A stretch of DNA of 64,000 bases from Xanthomonas melonis (GTDB lineage Bacteria; Pseudomonadota; Gammaproteobacteria; Xanthomonadales; Xanthomonadaceae): positions 248,001-312,000 of the forward strand of contig NZ_JAJGQH010000003.1 of NCBI RefSeq assembly GCF_020783655.1, in the 5' to 3' direction. A program made the position numbers and the translations under genes. Under the pieces are notes generated by a model. The model had not been told where the DNA came from, made no database searches, and worked only from the letters and a program-made list of their open reading frames with translations. Positions 37,349 to 45,485 of this stretch are shown here, piece after piece (the stretch's first letter is position 1; each line of letters begins with the position of its first letter).

Positions 37349-39850
37349 ATGAAAAGTAGTAACCCGCCTGAGCTTAGTCTTCTGGATAGACTTGCGAGCT
37401 ACACAAATTTAGAGGACGCAGAGGGGCATCCGATTCACAACCTCCATCCCTATCCCGCGAAGTATATTCCCAAGCTTCCAAGGAAGGTTATAGCCGAACA
37501 TGTCAACGAAAGGCATCGAGTGCTTGATCCCTTCTGTGGGAGCGGAACGACTCTGGTGGAGGCGGCGCTTCAAGGTGTGCGCAGCGTCGGCGTTGACTCA
37601 AATCCAGTAGCCGCAATGATTTCGCGAGCGAAAACCACCTCCCTAAACTCAGATGAAATCATCGCTGCGGAGCAAATGGTGGCGCGTGTAGTTTCAGCTC
37701 GAATTCAAGGGGTGGATGGTCGGCTCATGATTCCAGATTTTCCACGTATTGACCATTGGTTTCAAAAAAATGTTCAGCGCGAGCTGTCATGGATATTCTC
37801 AGAGGTTAATAAAATCAAGAGTGACAATCTGAGGAATTTTCTCAGGAGCGTTGCCTCCAGTATTGTAACTTCAGTTTCCAATCAAGATTCCGAAACTAGG
37901 TATACAGCTGTCTGCAAATCTATCGAGGATGGGTTTGTTCTCCAGCGTTTTGAACGGAAGCTCAAAAAGTCGATAATGGTTGCCTCTGAATGGGCGTCCT
38001 TGGGTTTGCGGCCAGACCGAACACCCGATGTGATAAATTCTTCTATTGCTTCCCTTACAGATGCACAGGTGGCGGATAATTCAATTGACCTTATAGTTAC
38101 TTCACCACCTTATCCAAATAGTTTTGATTATTATCTTTATCATAAGATGCGAATGGTTTGGCTTGGATTTAGTTTCTCCGATGCCCAGTCTGATGAAATT
38201 GGGTCAAGGTATGAGCACTCAAGTAAGCGAGCGCCGATTGACACCTTTGTTGCTCGTATGAAGCCGGTAATGGCTCAGCTTTCTCGTGTTCTCAAGCCAT
38301 CGAAGTTGGCATACTTGTTTGTTGGAGATTCGGTCATTAACGGCTCCTTTGTAAATATGAGTGAGCTATATTCCGAGTTGGCAACGGAAGCAGGATTTAA
38401 ATTCGTAGACGAGCGCTCGTATGGTTTAAATTTGGTTTCACGATCCTTCAAGGATACGCGAGACTCAGCCGGTTTTATTACTAAACAGAAGAAGATGCAG
38501 CGAGTGATTCTTCTCGAGTCAGTAAAATCTTCCCTAAGCAGAAATACGACGCGTCCAATGGCGACTCCTGCGCCGTCAGTTCCTGCGATCGAGCTTTCCA
38601 AAACTCCAAGAAATGGAGCCGTCGTGGCTCTTAGGACTGATGATTCAGATCGCCATGTGCACTCTCTGATTCCTTACCCGTCAAAGTTCATTCCGGAAAT
38701 TCCTCGCTGGGCAATACAGGAGTATTCCAAGGCTGGTGACACTGTGCTGGATCCTTTCTCCGGATCCGGTACAACTGCTGTAGAGGCAATGCTGCTAAAT
38801 CGCAATGCGGTATCGGTTGACATTTCGCCATGGGCATCCTTGCTAACCCGGGCGAAAACGACCATTTGTGATAAGAGTGATCTCCTCCGTGCATCAGAAT
38901 ATCTCCAGGCCGCGCTCAAGAACGGCAAGCTACCTGTTAAAAAATTCAATAGATTTGATCTTGACGAATTTTGGTTTAATCTAGATCATATTAACCATTT
39001 CTCTTCCATTAGGAGTCTGATTGAAAACGACGTTGATCCAGCGCTAAAAGATTTTTTCTTGGTGTCGCTAGCTTCGACGATAAGGGCTTTCAGCTATCAG
39101 GATCCTGCGCAAATTAAAGTCAAGCGAGATGCTAAAAAAGTTGCTGCGGGGACTATAAGTCCTGTGCAACTATTTCTTCGTCGACTTCCGCAGCATGTGG
39201 AACGCCTTGCGCGATTCAATGAGCTCTTATCTAGCCGCCCGTCCCACCGGTCCATAACTGAATCTGTCGGAGATTGGGCGAGTCGCGGGAATGGGGAGGA
39301 ATACGACCTGGTCGTCACGTCCCCTCCCTATATCAATGCAATGAACTATGCAATGAGCTCGCGGTATGAGTTGATTCTCCTTGACTTGCTTGGAGGGGTG
39401 AAAATTAACGAGCACCAGAAGGGGTACTATGGTACCGAAAGAGTGTATGCAAAGGACTACAAAAAGGTGTGGTCCGTAGATGAAAGTTGGTCATCCTCCG
39501 CTGAATTGAATGAGATTATTAGGCGCGTCCATGCCGGGGAGCCAAAGAGGTCGTACATCGTCTATGACTTCTTTGTGAAGATGAGGTTTGCATTCCAGGG
39601 TATTTTGAATAATCTTCGCCCCGGTGGACACTTTGTGATAGTCACAGGGACCAATACGATTCGGCAAGTTCCGATCGACACGCATCGTCTTCTTACAGAG
39701 ATCGCTGTGGACCTCGGTTGCGAACTTGTTAGCGAATTTCATTACGAAATTTTGCGTCAACGGCTAAAAATTACTCGTCATGTGACTGCTGCACTCATTC
39801 CGCATGATGGCGTTGCAATTCTGAAGTGGAATGGGAGGAATAATGGATAA
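37349..39850 (+). CDS. DNA methyltransferase with two tandem catalytic domains (probable R-M or defence component)
   Basis: An 833-aa putative DNA amino-methyltransferase. It is internally duplicated. The first half has PYPAKYIPKLP, motif I DPFCGSGTT (residues 60-68) and motif IV TSPPYPNS (251-258). The second half has PYPSKFIPEIP, DPFSGSGTT (468-476) and TSPPYINA (657-664). The TSPPY form is most common in N4-cytosine methyltransferases. Two fused catalytic units suit an asymmetric recognition site needing a separate activity per strand. Base composition is far more AT-rich than neighbouring genes, indicating transfer. The ATG at 37349 has no strong ribosome site. Its stop overlaps the next gene. 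Confidence 0.88.
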   Translation: MKSSNPPELSLLDRLASYTNLEDAEGHPIHNLHPYPAKYIPKLPRKVIAEHVNERHRVLDPFCGSGTTLVEAALQGVRSVGVDSNPVAAMISRAKTTSLNSDEIIAAEQMVARVVSARIQGVDGRLMIPDFPRIDHWFQKNVQRELSWIFSEVNKIKSDNLRNFLRSVASSIVTSVSNQDSETRYTAVCKSIEDGFVLQRFERKLKKSIMVASEWASLGLRPDRTPDVINSSIASLTDAQVADNSIDLIVTSPPYPNSFDYYLYHKMRMVWLGFSFSDAQSDEIGSRYEHSSKRAPIDTFVARMKPVMAQLSRVLKPSKLAYLFVGDSVINGSFVNMSELYSELATEAGFKFVDERSYGLNLVSRSFKDTRDSAGFITKQKKMQRVILLESVKSSLSRNTTRPMATPAPSVPAIELSKTPRNGAVVALRTDDSDRHVHSLIPYPSKFIPEIPRWAIQEYSKAGDTVLDPFSGSGTTAVEAMLLNRNAVSVDISPWASLLTRAKTTICDKSDLLRASEYLQAALKNGKLPVKKFNRFDLDEFWFNLDHINHFSSIRSLIENDVDPALKDFFLVSLASTIRAFSYQDPAQIKVKRDAKKVAAGTISPVQLFLRRLPQHVERLARFNELLSSRPSHRSITESVGDWASRGNGEEYDLVVTSPPYINAMNYAMSSRYELILLDLLGGVKINEHQKGYYGTERVYAKDYKKVWSVDESWSSSAELNEIIRRVHAGEPKRSYIVYDFFVKMRFAFQGILNNLRPGGHFVIVTGTNTIRQVPIDTHRLLTEIAVDLGCELVSEFHYEILRQRLKITRHVTAALIPHDGVAILKWNGRNNG

Positions 39851-41060
39851 GGTGAAAGTTAAACTGCTTCATCATAAAGAGGCTTCTTGGGCTCACTACT
39901 TCAAAAGGTATACCTCGATTGCGGCGCTTGAGACTGCAGGAATGATTGAGGTAGAGATAGCCAGTTTGCCTCAGCAAAATTCATCTCGTTCGTTTGCGTT
40001 CCTGCCAGAAAAGCTGCGTAGACTGCTGTTTTTCGCCAAGCCAGACTTGGTCGTTACGATTGATGATGGCCGTCGGCCAATTACACCAGTCTTTGCGCTT
40101 GACGTTACCGAGCATGTCGCAGCCAGAGATCACTGGATTCAGAGATTCCCTAATTTGGTTGGATGTGCCCAAGAAGGGGTACCGGGAGCGTTCGTGGCGC
40201 CACGGGATATGGCCGAGAGGGCGAACTTTAAAGGAAAAACGGATCCATTCTTCTTTTTTGCCTACGATCGCGTAATGGAAATTCACAGCACACCGATGTA
40301 CATCGCGGAATGGCCATCTAAAAACGGCGCAGATCTTGATGGAGACCAATATTGGCCTGACTTGCCGCCCTCCACGGCAGCTGGTATGAAAAAGGTGTTC
40401 GAATTCTTCGATCTCGTACTTGATGCATCGATGAAGGGCGCCGATCTGCATGCTCTAAGTCGTGATCGACTTATAGTTGAGTTAAGGCAGGAGCTGAGGT
40501 CCAGCGCGTATGCGAAGGTTCCTCAAGTCAAGGATTTTAAGCGACTTTCAGAAAACATGCCCAATAACAAGTTGTTAACCGGAGTGGAGGTCACGGCGTG
40601 GCTCAAGGCCAAAGGCCTAGAATTGCCAAGCTCCGTGCCAGATAGGATTGCCAAGCGCTCTAGAAATCTCATTTTTACTCCCGTTCTGAAGGGGACGGCA
40701 GAGAAAAAGCGAGCTGCGTTACTTAGGCGAATTCAACTGAAAGGGGGGGATCCATACACTCAGCAGCCATTAGTGTTTGACTATCTGTTCTGCCGTCTGG
40801 GGCCGACAACAGTTGAGCGCGATGCAAATCTATTCATCGATTTGAGTGTCTTGAAATTCTCTGATTTTGCCTCTTATGTTTCAAGTACTTGGCAGGGATC
40901 GCCGCTTGGTAAAACTTCACTAGTCCAGATTGGCGATGACTTGCCAATCTATACCCTTCATTTACGGGAAGGTATATCGCAGGTGGTCAAGAATTTTGTT
41001 CGTTTGTACTCCTGGTCAGCAGATGTAATTATCTTCGAAGATGGAGTGATCTACTTTTGA
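39843..41060 (+). CDS. Unknown protein of the methyltransferase block, possible nuclease or specificity partner
   Basis: A 405-aa protein without a family I can name. The ATG at 39843 is preceded by GGGAGG and overlaps the methyltransferase stop by eight bases. The N-terminal 120 residues contain KPDLVVTIDD and VFALDVTEH (Pro67-Asp68 and Asp87-x2-Glu90), spaced loosely like a PD-(D/E)xK nuclease core, but no lysine follows the acidic pair, so this is only a suggestion. The rest includes a basic central region and a hydrophobic C-terminus ending IIFEDGVIYF. The tight coupling to a DNA methyltransferase suggests a restriction subunit or target-recognition factor. Confidence 0.65.
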   Translation: MDKVKVKLLHHKEASWAHYFKRYTSIAALETAGMIEVEIASLPQQNSSRSFAFLPEKLRRLLFFAKPDLVVTIDDGRRPITPVFALDVTEHVAARDHWIQRFPNLVGCAQEGVPGAFVAPRDMAERANFKGKTDPFFFFAYDRVMEIHSTPMYIAEWPSKNGADLDGDQYWPDLPPSTAAGMKKVFEFFDLVLDASMKGADLHALSRDRLIVELRQELRSSAYAKVPQVKDFKRLSENMPNNKLLTGVEVTAWLKAKGLELPSSVPDRIAKRSRNLIFTPVLKGTAEKKRAALLRRIQLKGGDPYTQQPLVFDYLFCRLGPTTVERDANLFIDLSVLKFSDFASYVSSTWQGSPLGKTSLVQIGDDLPIYTLHLREGISQVVKNFVRLYSWSADVIIFEDGVIYF

Positions 41061-41518
41061 GAGACGAAAGTGAGCTCGTTGCATTAGTGGCCGAAAAATT
41101 TAAATGCAATGGATGGATGGTTATTGTGGCTCGCCCATCTCAGAATCGTCTTTACTTTATTGAATCTTCCGGGCGGAGAAAAGCTCCAGACTTTGTTGCG
41201 TTCAAGTTTGGGCGGTTGTTCATAGCCGAAGCAAAGTGCCGATCTGCTGATCTATTTTCGATGGGGAAAGGGGCGATTTCTGATGTTTCATCACTGAGGG
41301 AGCTTGCTCTCGAAAGTGTCCGTCTTCCGTTCCTTGATAAGGTAGGTCTTCGTTTGAAGCATTTGGGAGCTTCCGGTATTGCTATTAAATCTGTTGAGCT
41401 TGGTTTGATCGCGGCATCTGAGCTGTCATCCGTACATGCAAATGCAAGTGCTGATTTTAATGTGATTGTGGCTAAGGATGAACACACGATTTGCGCTGAC
41501 GCTCTGTTTATCTGGTAG
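41057..41518 (+). CDS. Small PD-(D/E)xK nuclease-like protein of the methyltransferase block
   Basis: A 153-aa protein starting at TTG 41057, which overlaps the preceding stop (TTGA); GGAG lies about ten bases upstream. The core matches the PD-(D/E)xK nuclease fold: an N-terminal helix (ELVALVAEKFKCNGW), then KAPDFVAFKFGRLFIAEAK with Pro44-Asp45 and Glu58-x-Lys60 as catalytic positions. A Glu near the N-terminus could complete the site. It is short for a stand-alone restriction enzyme, so it may act with the 405-aa protein. The AT-rich composition matches the other two genes. Confidence 0.72.
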   Translation: MRDESELVALVAEKFKCNGWMVIVARPSQNRLYFIESSGRRKAPDFVAFKFGRLFIAEAKCRSADLFSMGKGAISDVSSLRELALESVRLPFLDKVGLRLKHLGASGIAIKSVELGLIAASELSSVHANASADFNVIVAKDEHTICADALFIW

Positions 41519-41699
41519 TAGTAGTGAAGCCTAAAGGCTAGGCTAAAGGGGACGGAGGCCAAAAAAAGAAAAAAAGCAGAAAAAAGGGACGGAGGCAATT
41601 AAGCGAACCGGTCGTACAAGCCCGCGCGGCGATGTCTGATAGCGGGCCTGTGTCGCTGCCGCCAGGCTGAGATCTTCTTCTTGAGCAGGAGGCCCGGCC
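41519..41699. repeat. REP-like flank of the RAYT gene
   Basis: GGGGACGGAGGC at about 41548 and GGGACGGAGGCAATTAAG at about 41587 are direct copies around an A-rich stretch. Such GGGGACGGAGG/ATTAAG flanks accompany Xanthomonas RAYT transposases. TTGAGCAGGAGG just before 41700 is the ribosome site of the transposase gene. Confidence 0.6.
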
Positions 41700-42398
41700 A
41701 TGCCGCGTCAGCCGCGTCTGGAACTGCCCGGCGTTCCGATGCATGTTGTCCAGCGAGGCGTGAACCGGTGCGCGATCTTCTTGGACGATGAGGATCGGCA
41801 CCACTATTGCCTGCTGTTACGCATGGCCTGCGAGCGCTTTGCTGTGCGGGTGCATGCATTTGTGCTGATGGACAACCATGTGCACCTACTGGTCTCGGCG
41901 GATAAGGCGGGCGCGGTGTCTTCGGCGATGCGGCTCAGCGGCCAATCGTATGTGCAGGCCTTCAACGTCAGGCACCGGCGCAGCGGAACACTGTGGCAGG
42001 GGCGGTTCAAGTCCTGCTTGGTGCAGACCGAACGATATGTGCTCACGGTACTGCGCTATATCGAACTCAATCCGGTGCGCGCCCGCATGGTGGCATTGCC
42101 AACCGAGTACCGCTGGTCAAGCGTGCACACGCATCTGGGGCGTGCGAAAAGCCAGCTCATCACGCCGCACGAGGTCTATCTGCATCTTGGCTGCGATGCA
42201 GCCGAGCGGGTGTCTGTCTACGCGCAGTGGCTGCATGCGGGCCTAGCCCAAGAGGACGAACAGTCGATCCGCCGTTATCTCATGCAGGAGCGCGCCTTGG
42301 GCGACCCGCGCTTCCAGGCGATGGTGGAGCGTGCATTGGGCAGGCCAACGAAGTGCTATCCGCGTGGCCGTCCTGCCGGGGTGACTCAGGTGGGTTAG
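41700..42398 (+). CDS. REP-associated tyrosine transposase (RAYT, IS200-like)
   Basis: A 232-aa single-strand DNA transposase of the Y1 HUH class, domesticated-type RAYT. Motifs: GVNRCAIFLDDEDR, the HUH metal site MDNHVHLL (His60, His62), the catalytic tyrosine Tyr84 in SGQSYVQAFN, GTLWQGRFKSCLV, and the YIELNPVRARMV block. RAYTs mobilise or maintain short palindromic REP sequences. The ATG at 41700 has AGGAGG upstream. After the stop, TTGCCTTTGTCC is a probable 3' flank; the same word occurs beside a decayed copy at about 44854. Confidence 0.93.
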   Translation: MPRQPRLELPGVPMHVVQRGVNRCAIFLDDEDRHHYCLLLRMACERFAVRVHAFVLMDNHVHLLVSADKAGAVSSAMRLSGQSYVQAFNVRHRRSGTLWQGRFKSCLVQTERYVLTVLRYIELNPVRARMVALPTEYRWSSVHTHLGRAKSQLITPHEVYLHLGCDAAERVSVYAQWLHAGLAQEDEQSIRRYLMQERALGDPRFQAMVERALGRPTKCYPRGRPAGVTQVG

Positions 42399-42520
42399 TT
42401 GCCTTTGTCCATCAGGGAGCTCGCTGCAGCTAGGAGAGCTGTCAAAGACGGTGTATAAGCAAGCAGCGCCAGAGGTGGGCAGCTCGCTGGCCTTGCGTGA
42501 AGTGAAGGGCTATTACAGGT

Positions 42521-43165
42521 ATGCATATGCAACGGTACGGACAACTACTGCTATGTGTTCTGGCGTGCTCAGGCATCCCGGTGCTGACAAGTTGTCAGCC
42601 ACAGACAACCGGGACGCCCGACGTACCAACCCACATTGCGGCTAGTGGAGAAGTCCCCATCGTTCGACCACTGCAGTTGGCGACTATGGCCAGTCCCGTG
42701 GTAGTCGAATTCAACGTGGAGCCTCCTGGCAAGAGCGCGACTGGCACACTCTTCCTGGGTATCCGCGTTAGTGACGAAGATGCTCTGAAGTCAATTGAAG
42801 CTGCTCAAGCGCTCCGCAGATCTGACTTGCACGCTGAGCTTGTTCTGAAGCGGCTTGAACCAAACGGCGCAGTCAACATGCCATTGGCGCGTGTCGAATC
42901 GCAGGCAGGCGTCCCCGCCCGGACCATCGCTGTGAGTGCGGACGGGCGTGTTCCAGGCGTGTGGCTGGACGAGGTGGATGGCTCGTCACTTCAATCTGCG
43001 GGTATGGAATCCCCAGAGCGCCACTACACGCAACTTGCGTTCGCATGGGCGCAAGGAATTCAGCCTGGCAAGTATCAGCTGAGCATCAGGCTGCTTGGCC
43101 AGCCGCCGCAGTTGGCATCGATCGAATCCGAGTTGCTGGTCGCTTACCGGCACAAATCAAAGTAG
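42521..43165 (+). CDS. Lipoprotein, probable immunity protein of the next XVIPCD effector
   Basis: A 214-aa protein with a lipoprotein signal peptide, QLLLCVLACSGIPVLTSC, lipidated Cys25 if translation starts at ATG 42521 (a second ATG at 42527 is equally possible). The mature part looks beta-rich (SPVVVEFNVEPP, GTLFLGIRVS, YQLSIRLLGQPP), with no family I can name. Nine bases separate it from the effector gene. The arrangement lipoprotein-then-effector is the same as at 30456 and 47808, so a periplasmic antitoxin role is likely. Confidence 0.75.
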   Translation: MHMQRYGQLLLCVLACSGIPVLTSCQPQTTGTPDVPTHIAASGEVPIVRPLQLATMASPVVVEFNVEPPGKSATGTLFLGIRVSDEDALKSIEAAQALRRSDLHAELVLKRLEPNGAVNMPLARVESQAGVPARTIAVSADGRVPGVWLDEVDGSSLQSAGMESPERHYTQLAFAWAQGIQPGKYQLSIRLLGQPPQLASIESELLVAYRHKSK

Positions 43166-43174
43166 GAACACCTC

Positions 43175-44113
43175 ATGGACGATAAATACGCTGTCACTCT
43201 CTACGTTGCCGCTCCAGGGACACCGCTTCTTGACGGTGGAACATCAGCGGCAGGGCACATGTATTACACAGTCACGCACGGGAAGGAACAAACCAGCTTC
43301 GGGTTTGCGCCCATCGAGCACGGCGTGATGTCAGGACCTGGAAAGGTCTACAACGATGACGCCGATCAATACCAAAAGCCTTTCTATCAACGCACGATGG
43401 AGATCAGCAAGGATCAGTACGAAAAATTGATGGAGTTTGGTGCAAAGCCCGGCGAACACGGCTTCAATACGCAGTATCACGGCGCAATGAACAGTTGCAT
43501 CGATTACACATGGGGCGCTGTCAATTACGCCGGTCTGCATCGTACCGACCTGAAGTTCATACAGGATAAGGACTTCGAGGGTGGCCTGAAACCGCTCAGC
43601 AACGTTGAGTACATCCGTAGTATCAAAGCCCCTGTTCCCGACAGCGAATTGAACACTGAGCAATACAACCCGATGCCGGAGCGGACACTCCTGCAGCGCG
43701 TGATCAGTGATGCGCAGTTGCCAAACAAGGATCGTGAGATGCTCAACACGATTCGGGAACAGGTTGCAGGCATCGATCAGCAACATGGCAGGGCCTACGA
43801 TGCCACTAGCGAGAAGATTTCCGTTGGTTTGCTGGCAACCGCCAAGGAGAGCGGACTGAGTCGCGTAGACCACGTGGTTCTCGGAAATACTCCTAGTGAT
43901 GGAGCAGGCCAGCGCCTATTTGTAGTGCAAGGCGAGTTGGATAACCCTGCTCATCTCAGAGCATCGATAAAGGCCGCAGAAGCAGCAAGAACACCTGTCG
44001 AGCAATCATTCGCAAAGGTCGAGCAAATCTCTAACACCCAACAAGAACGTGCGTTGGCAGCACAGCAGGAACCCGCACTTGAGCAAAGTCGGGCGCCGAT
44101 GCAGATGGGTTGA
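43175..44113 (+). CDS. XVIPCD-containing X-T4SS effector, possible permuted NlpC/P60-like enzyme
   Basis: A 312-aa protein. Residues 1-125 contain AAGHMYYTV (His28) and MNSCIDYTW (Cys108); a His before a Cys in small hydrophobic settings resembles circularly permuted papain-like (NlpC/P60, LRAT-type) hydrolases, a tentative reading. Residues about 165-312 match XVIPCD: SGLSRVDHVVLG, then LFVVQGELDNPAHLRASIK, TPVEQSFAKVEQ and a Gln-rich tail. This directs export through the Xanthomonas T4SS into other bacteria. AGGA lies just upstream of the ATG at 43175. The target is probably peptidoglycan if the fold guess is right. Confidence 0.82.
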   Translation: MDDKYAVTLYVAAPGTPLLDGGTSAAGHMYYTVTHGKEQTSFGFAPIEHGVMSGPGKVYNDDADQYQKPFYQRTMEISKDQYEKLMEFGAKPGEHGFNTQYHGAMNSCIDYTWGAVNYAGLHRTDLKFIQDKDFEGGLKPLSNVEYIRSIKAPVPDSELNTEQYNPMPERTLLQRVISDAQLPNKDREMLNTIREQVAGIDQQHGRAYDATSEKISVGLLATAKESGLSRVDHVVLGNTPSDGAGQRLFVVQGELDNPAHLRASIKAAEAARTPVEQSFAKVEQISNTQQERALAAQQEPALEQSRAPMQMG

Positions 44114-44291
44114 TCGCCGTTGGCTTGGCTGGGAACGGGAGCTGGTTGGTGAGGAAATGGATGGGTCAAGATGCTTAGCCGATAAGTGAGCTTGACGCCG
44201 GCGAATCAGCAGGTCCTTGCTTTGAGAATCAGGAGGAAGACGTCGTGGTTGCGCTGCTTCCATGAATAATTGCGAGTTGAGAGGCTGGACT

Positions 44292-44594
44292 ATGGGGCGC
44301 GTTGTCAAGGCAGTGTTAGTTTTGGGGCTTTTGCTTGTGGCCGCGTCTACGGGTTGGGGTTCTTTATTCGCTACCAGCTGCTACAGTGACGGCTGCCTCG
44401 GTGTTCTGGTGCTGTGGGCGGCAGGGGTAATTTTCGCGCTGTTAATGGTGCTCGGGTTGATTACTCGCGGCTTGGTAATCCGTTGGAAAAGTGGCAAGTT
44501 CCCTCAACAAACATGGCAATTGTGTGGGATCGCATTGGCCTTATGGGGCGGGATCGTGGCTTTGGGATACTTCTTCGCCAACACGCGGTCCTAG
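44292..44594 (+). CDS. Small three-helix membrane protein, unknown
   Basis: A 100-aa protein starting at ATG 44292 (an earlier ATG at 44262 is in frame but has no ribosome site; GAGG lies upstream of 44292). Hydrophobic segments cover about residues 5-24, 36-58 and 74-93. No family is recognised. It follows the effector gene by about 180 bp and might be a second protective protein or an unrelated cargo gene. Confidence 0.55.
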   Translation: MGRVVKAVLVLGLLLVAASTGWGSLFATSCYSDGCLGVLVLWAAGVIFALLMVLGLITRGLVIRWKSGKFPQQTWQLCGIALALWGGIVALGYFFANTRS

Positions 44595-44672
44595 GTCGGC
44601 AGGAGAATTACACATGACATGAGCGATCCCGCAGAAGCCTTTCTATCATCCGACCAAAACTAGTCGCAAATC

Positions 44673-44699
44673 ACGGGGTCAGGTTAAACCTGACTCCGT
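44673..44699. repeat. 27-bp palindrome, REP-like hairpin
   Basis: ACGGGGTCAGGTT, central A, AACCTGACTCCGT: a 13-pair stem if one G-T wobble is allowed. It lies six bases upstream of the decayed RAYT copy and is a candidate REP target of that transposase family. Confidence 0.65.
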
Positions 44700-44704
44700 T
44701 AGCG

Positions 44705-44866
44705 TCGGCTCAGCGGCCGATCCTATGTGCAGCCGTTCAATGCCAAACACCTACGCAGTGGAGCCATTCCAGGCGATGGTGGAATGTGTGTTGCGCAGAC
44801 TAACGAAGTGCCACACGTCCGGCTCTGGCAGAAATCTTGAGGTGTTTGATTGCCTTTGTCCCCGTC
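44705..44866 (+). pseudogene. Decayed RAYT transposase fragment
   Basis: Two segments of the intact RAYT gene at 41700 are fused here. CGGCTCAGCGGCCGATCCTA (about 44705) matches the region coding RLSGQSYVQAFN. The part from about 44766 matches the C-terminal coding region RFQAMVERALGRPTKC. About 320 bp between them are deleted. The tail contains TTGCCTTTGTCC, like the intact copy. It cannot encode a transposase. Confidence 0.8.
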
Positions 44867-44906
44867 AAGCTAAGCAGGCCGCCTCGGGCCATGGATATCC
44901 CGCTGA

Positions 44907-45170
44907 TTAGGACGTCGAAATCTTCGACAAAAAAATACAGAGTGCGATCCAGGTTGCGATACAAAGGCGTAATTCTATTTTTAGCCATCGGCGTGCGCGC
45001 AATCGCGCGATAAAAAGAATGATCGTAAGCGCCGGCGGTAATGCAAGCGCGGTAAGGATAGTTACTAGTCCTAGCGAATCGAAGAGGTGTTCAGCATAGT
45101 CGTAGACATTGCAGACTAGTGAGCCACAATTGCCATATGCGAAGGGGATAAGCGACCTTAATATGGTCAC
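44907..45170 (-). CDS. Putative small membrane protein, start codon doubtful
   Basis: An 87-aa frame from GTG 45170, with two or three hydrophobic stretches (SLGLVTILTALALPPALTIIL and IATWIALCIFL). The same frame continues upstream as far as about 45296 with plausible sequence (IWERTKLATRILYRTAWLG, then LVFWLV) but without ATG, GTG or TTG; an ATA codon sits where a start is expected behind a GAGATAAGG sequence. The gene may therefore have lost its start or use a rare one. No family recognised. Confidence 0.4.
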   Translation of the reverse strand: MTILRSLIPFAYGNCGSLVCNVYDYAEHLFDSLGLVTILTALALPPALTIILFIARLRARRWLKIELRLCIATWIALCIFLSKISTS

Positions 45171-45485
45171 CAGCCAGAATACTAGGCAGCCTAGCCAAGC
45201 GGTTCGGTACAGAATCCGTGTGGCGAGTTTCGTGCGCTCCCAGATTGTGCGGTGGCCGGCACGGGTATTAAGACTAATTTTTATTCTTACCTTATCTCAA
45301 ATAGTTTTCTTATAATGTCTGGGTGAAGCGGCTCATCAAAGTTTCGATCGTTCTTGGTCGTTGTACTGTGTCGTTGTAAAGGTGAGATGAGTAGGGGCGC
45401 GTATCGGCATAGAATGCTGGCTTGTTACTGCAAGAAAAAATTCCTGCTTGGCGGCTATCTGCTTGTTGGGGCGTTATCTTGCCGA

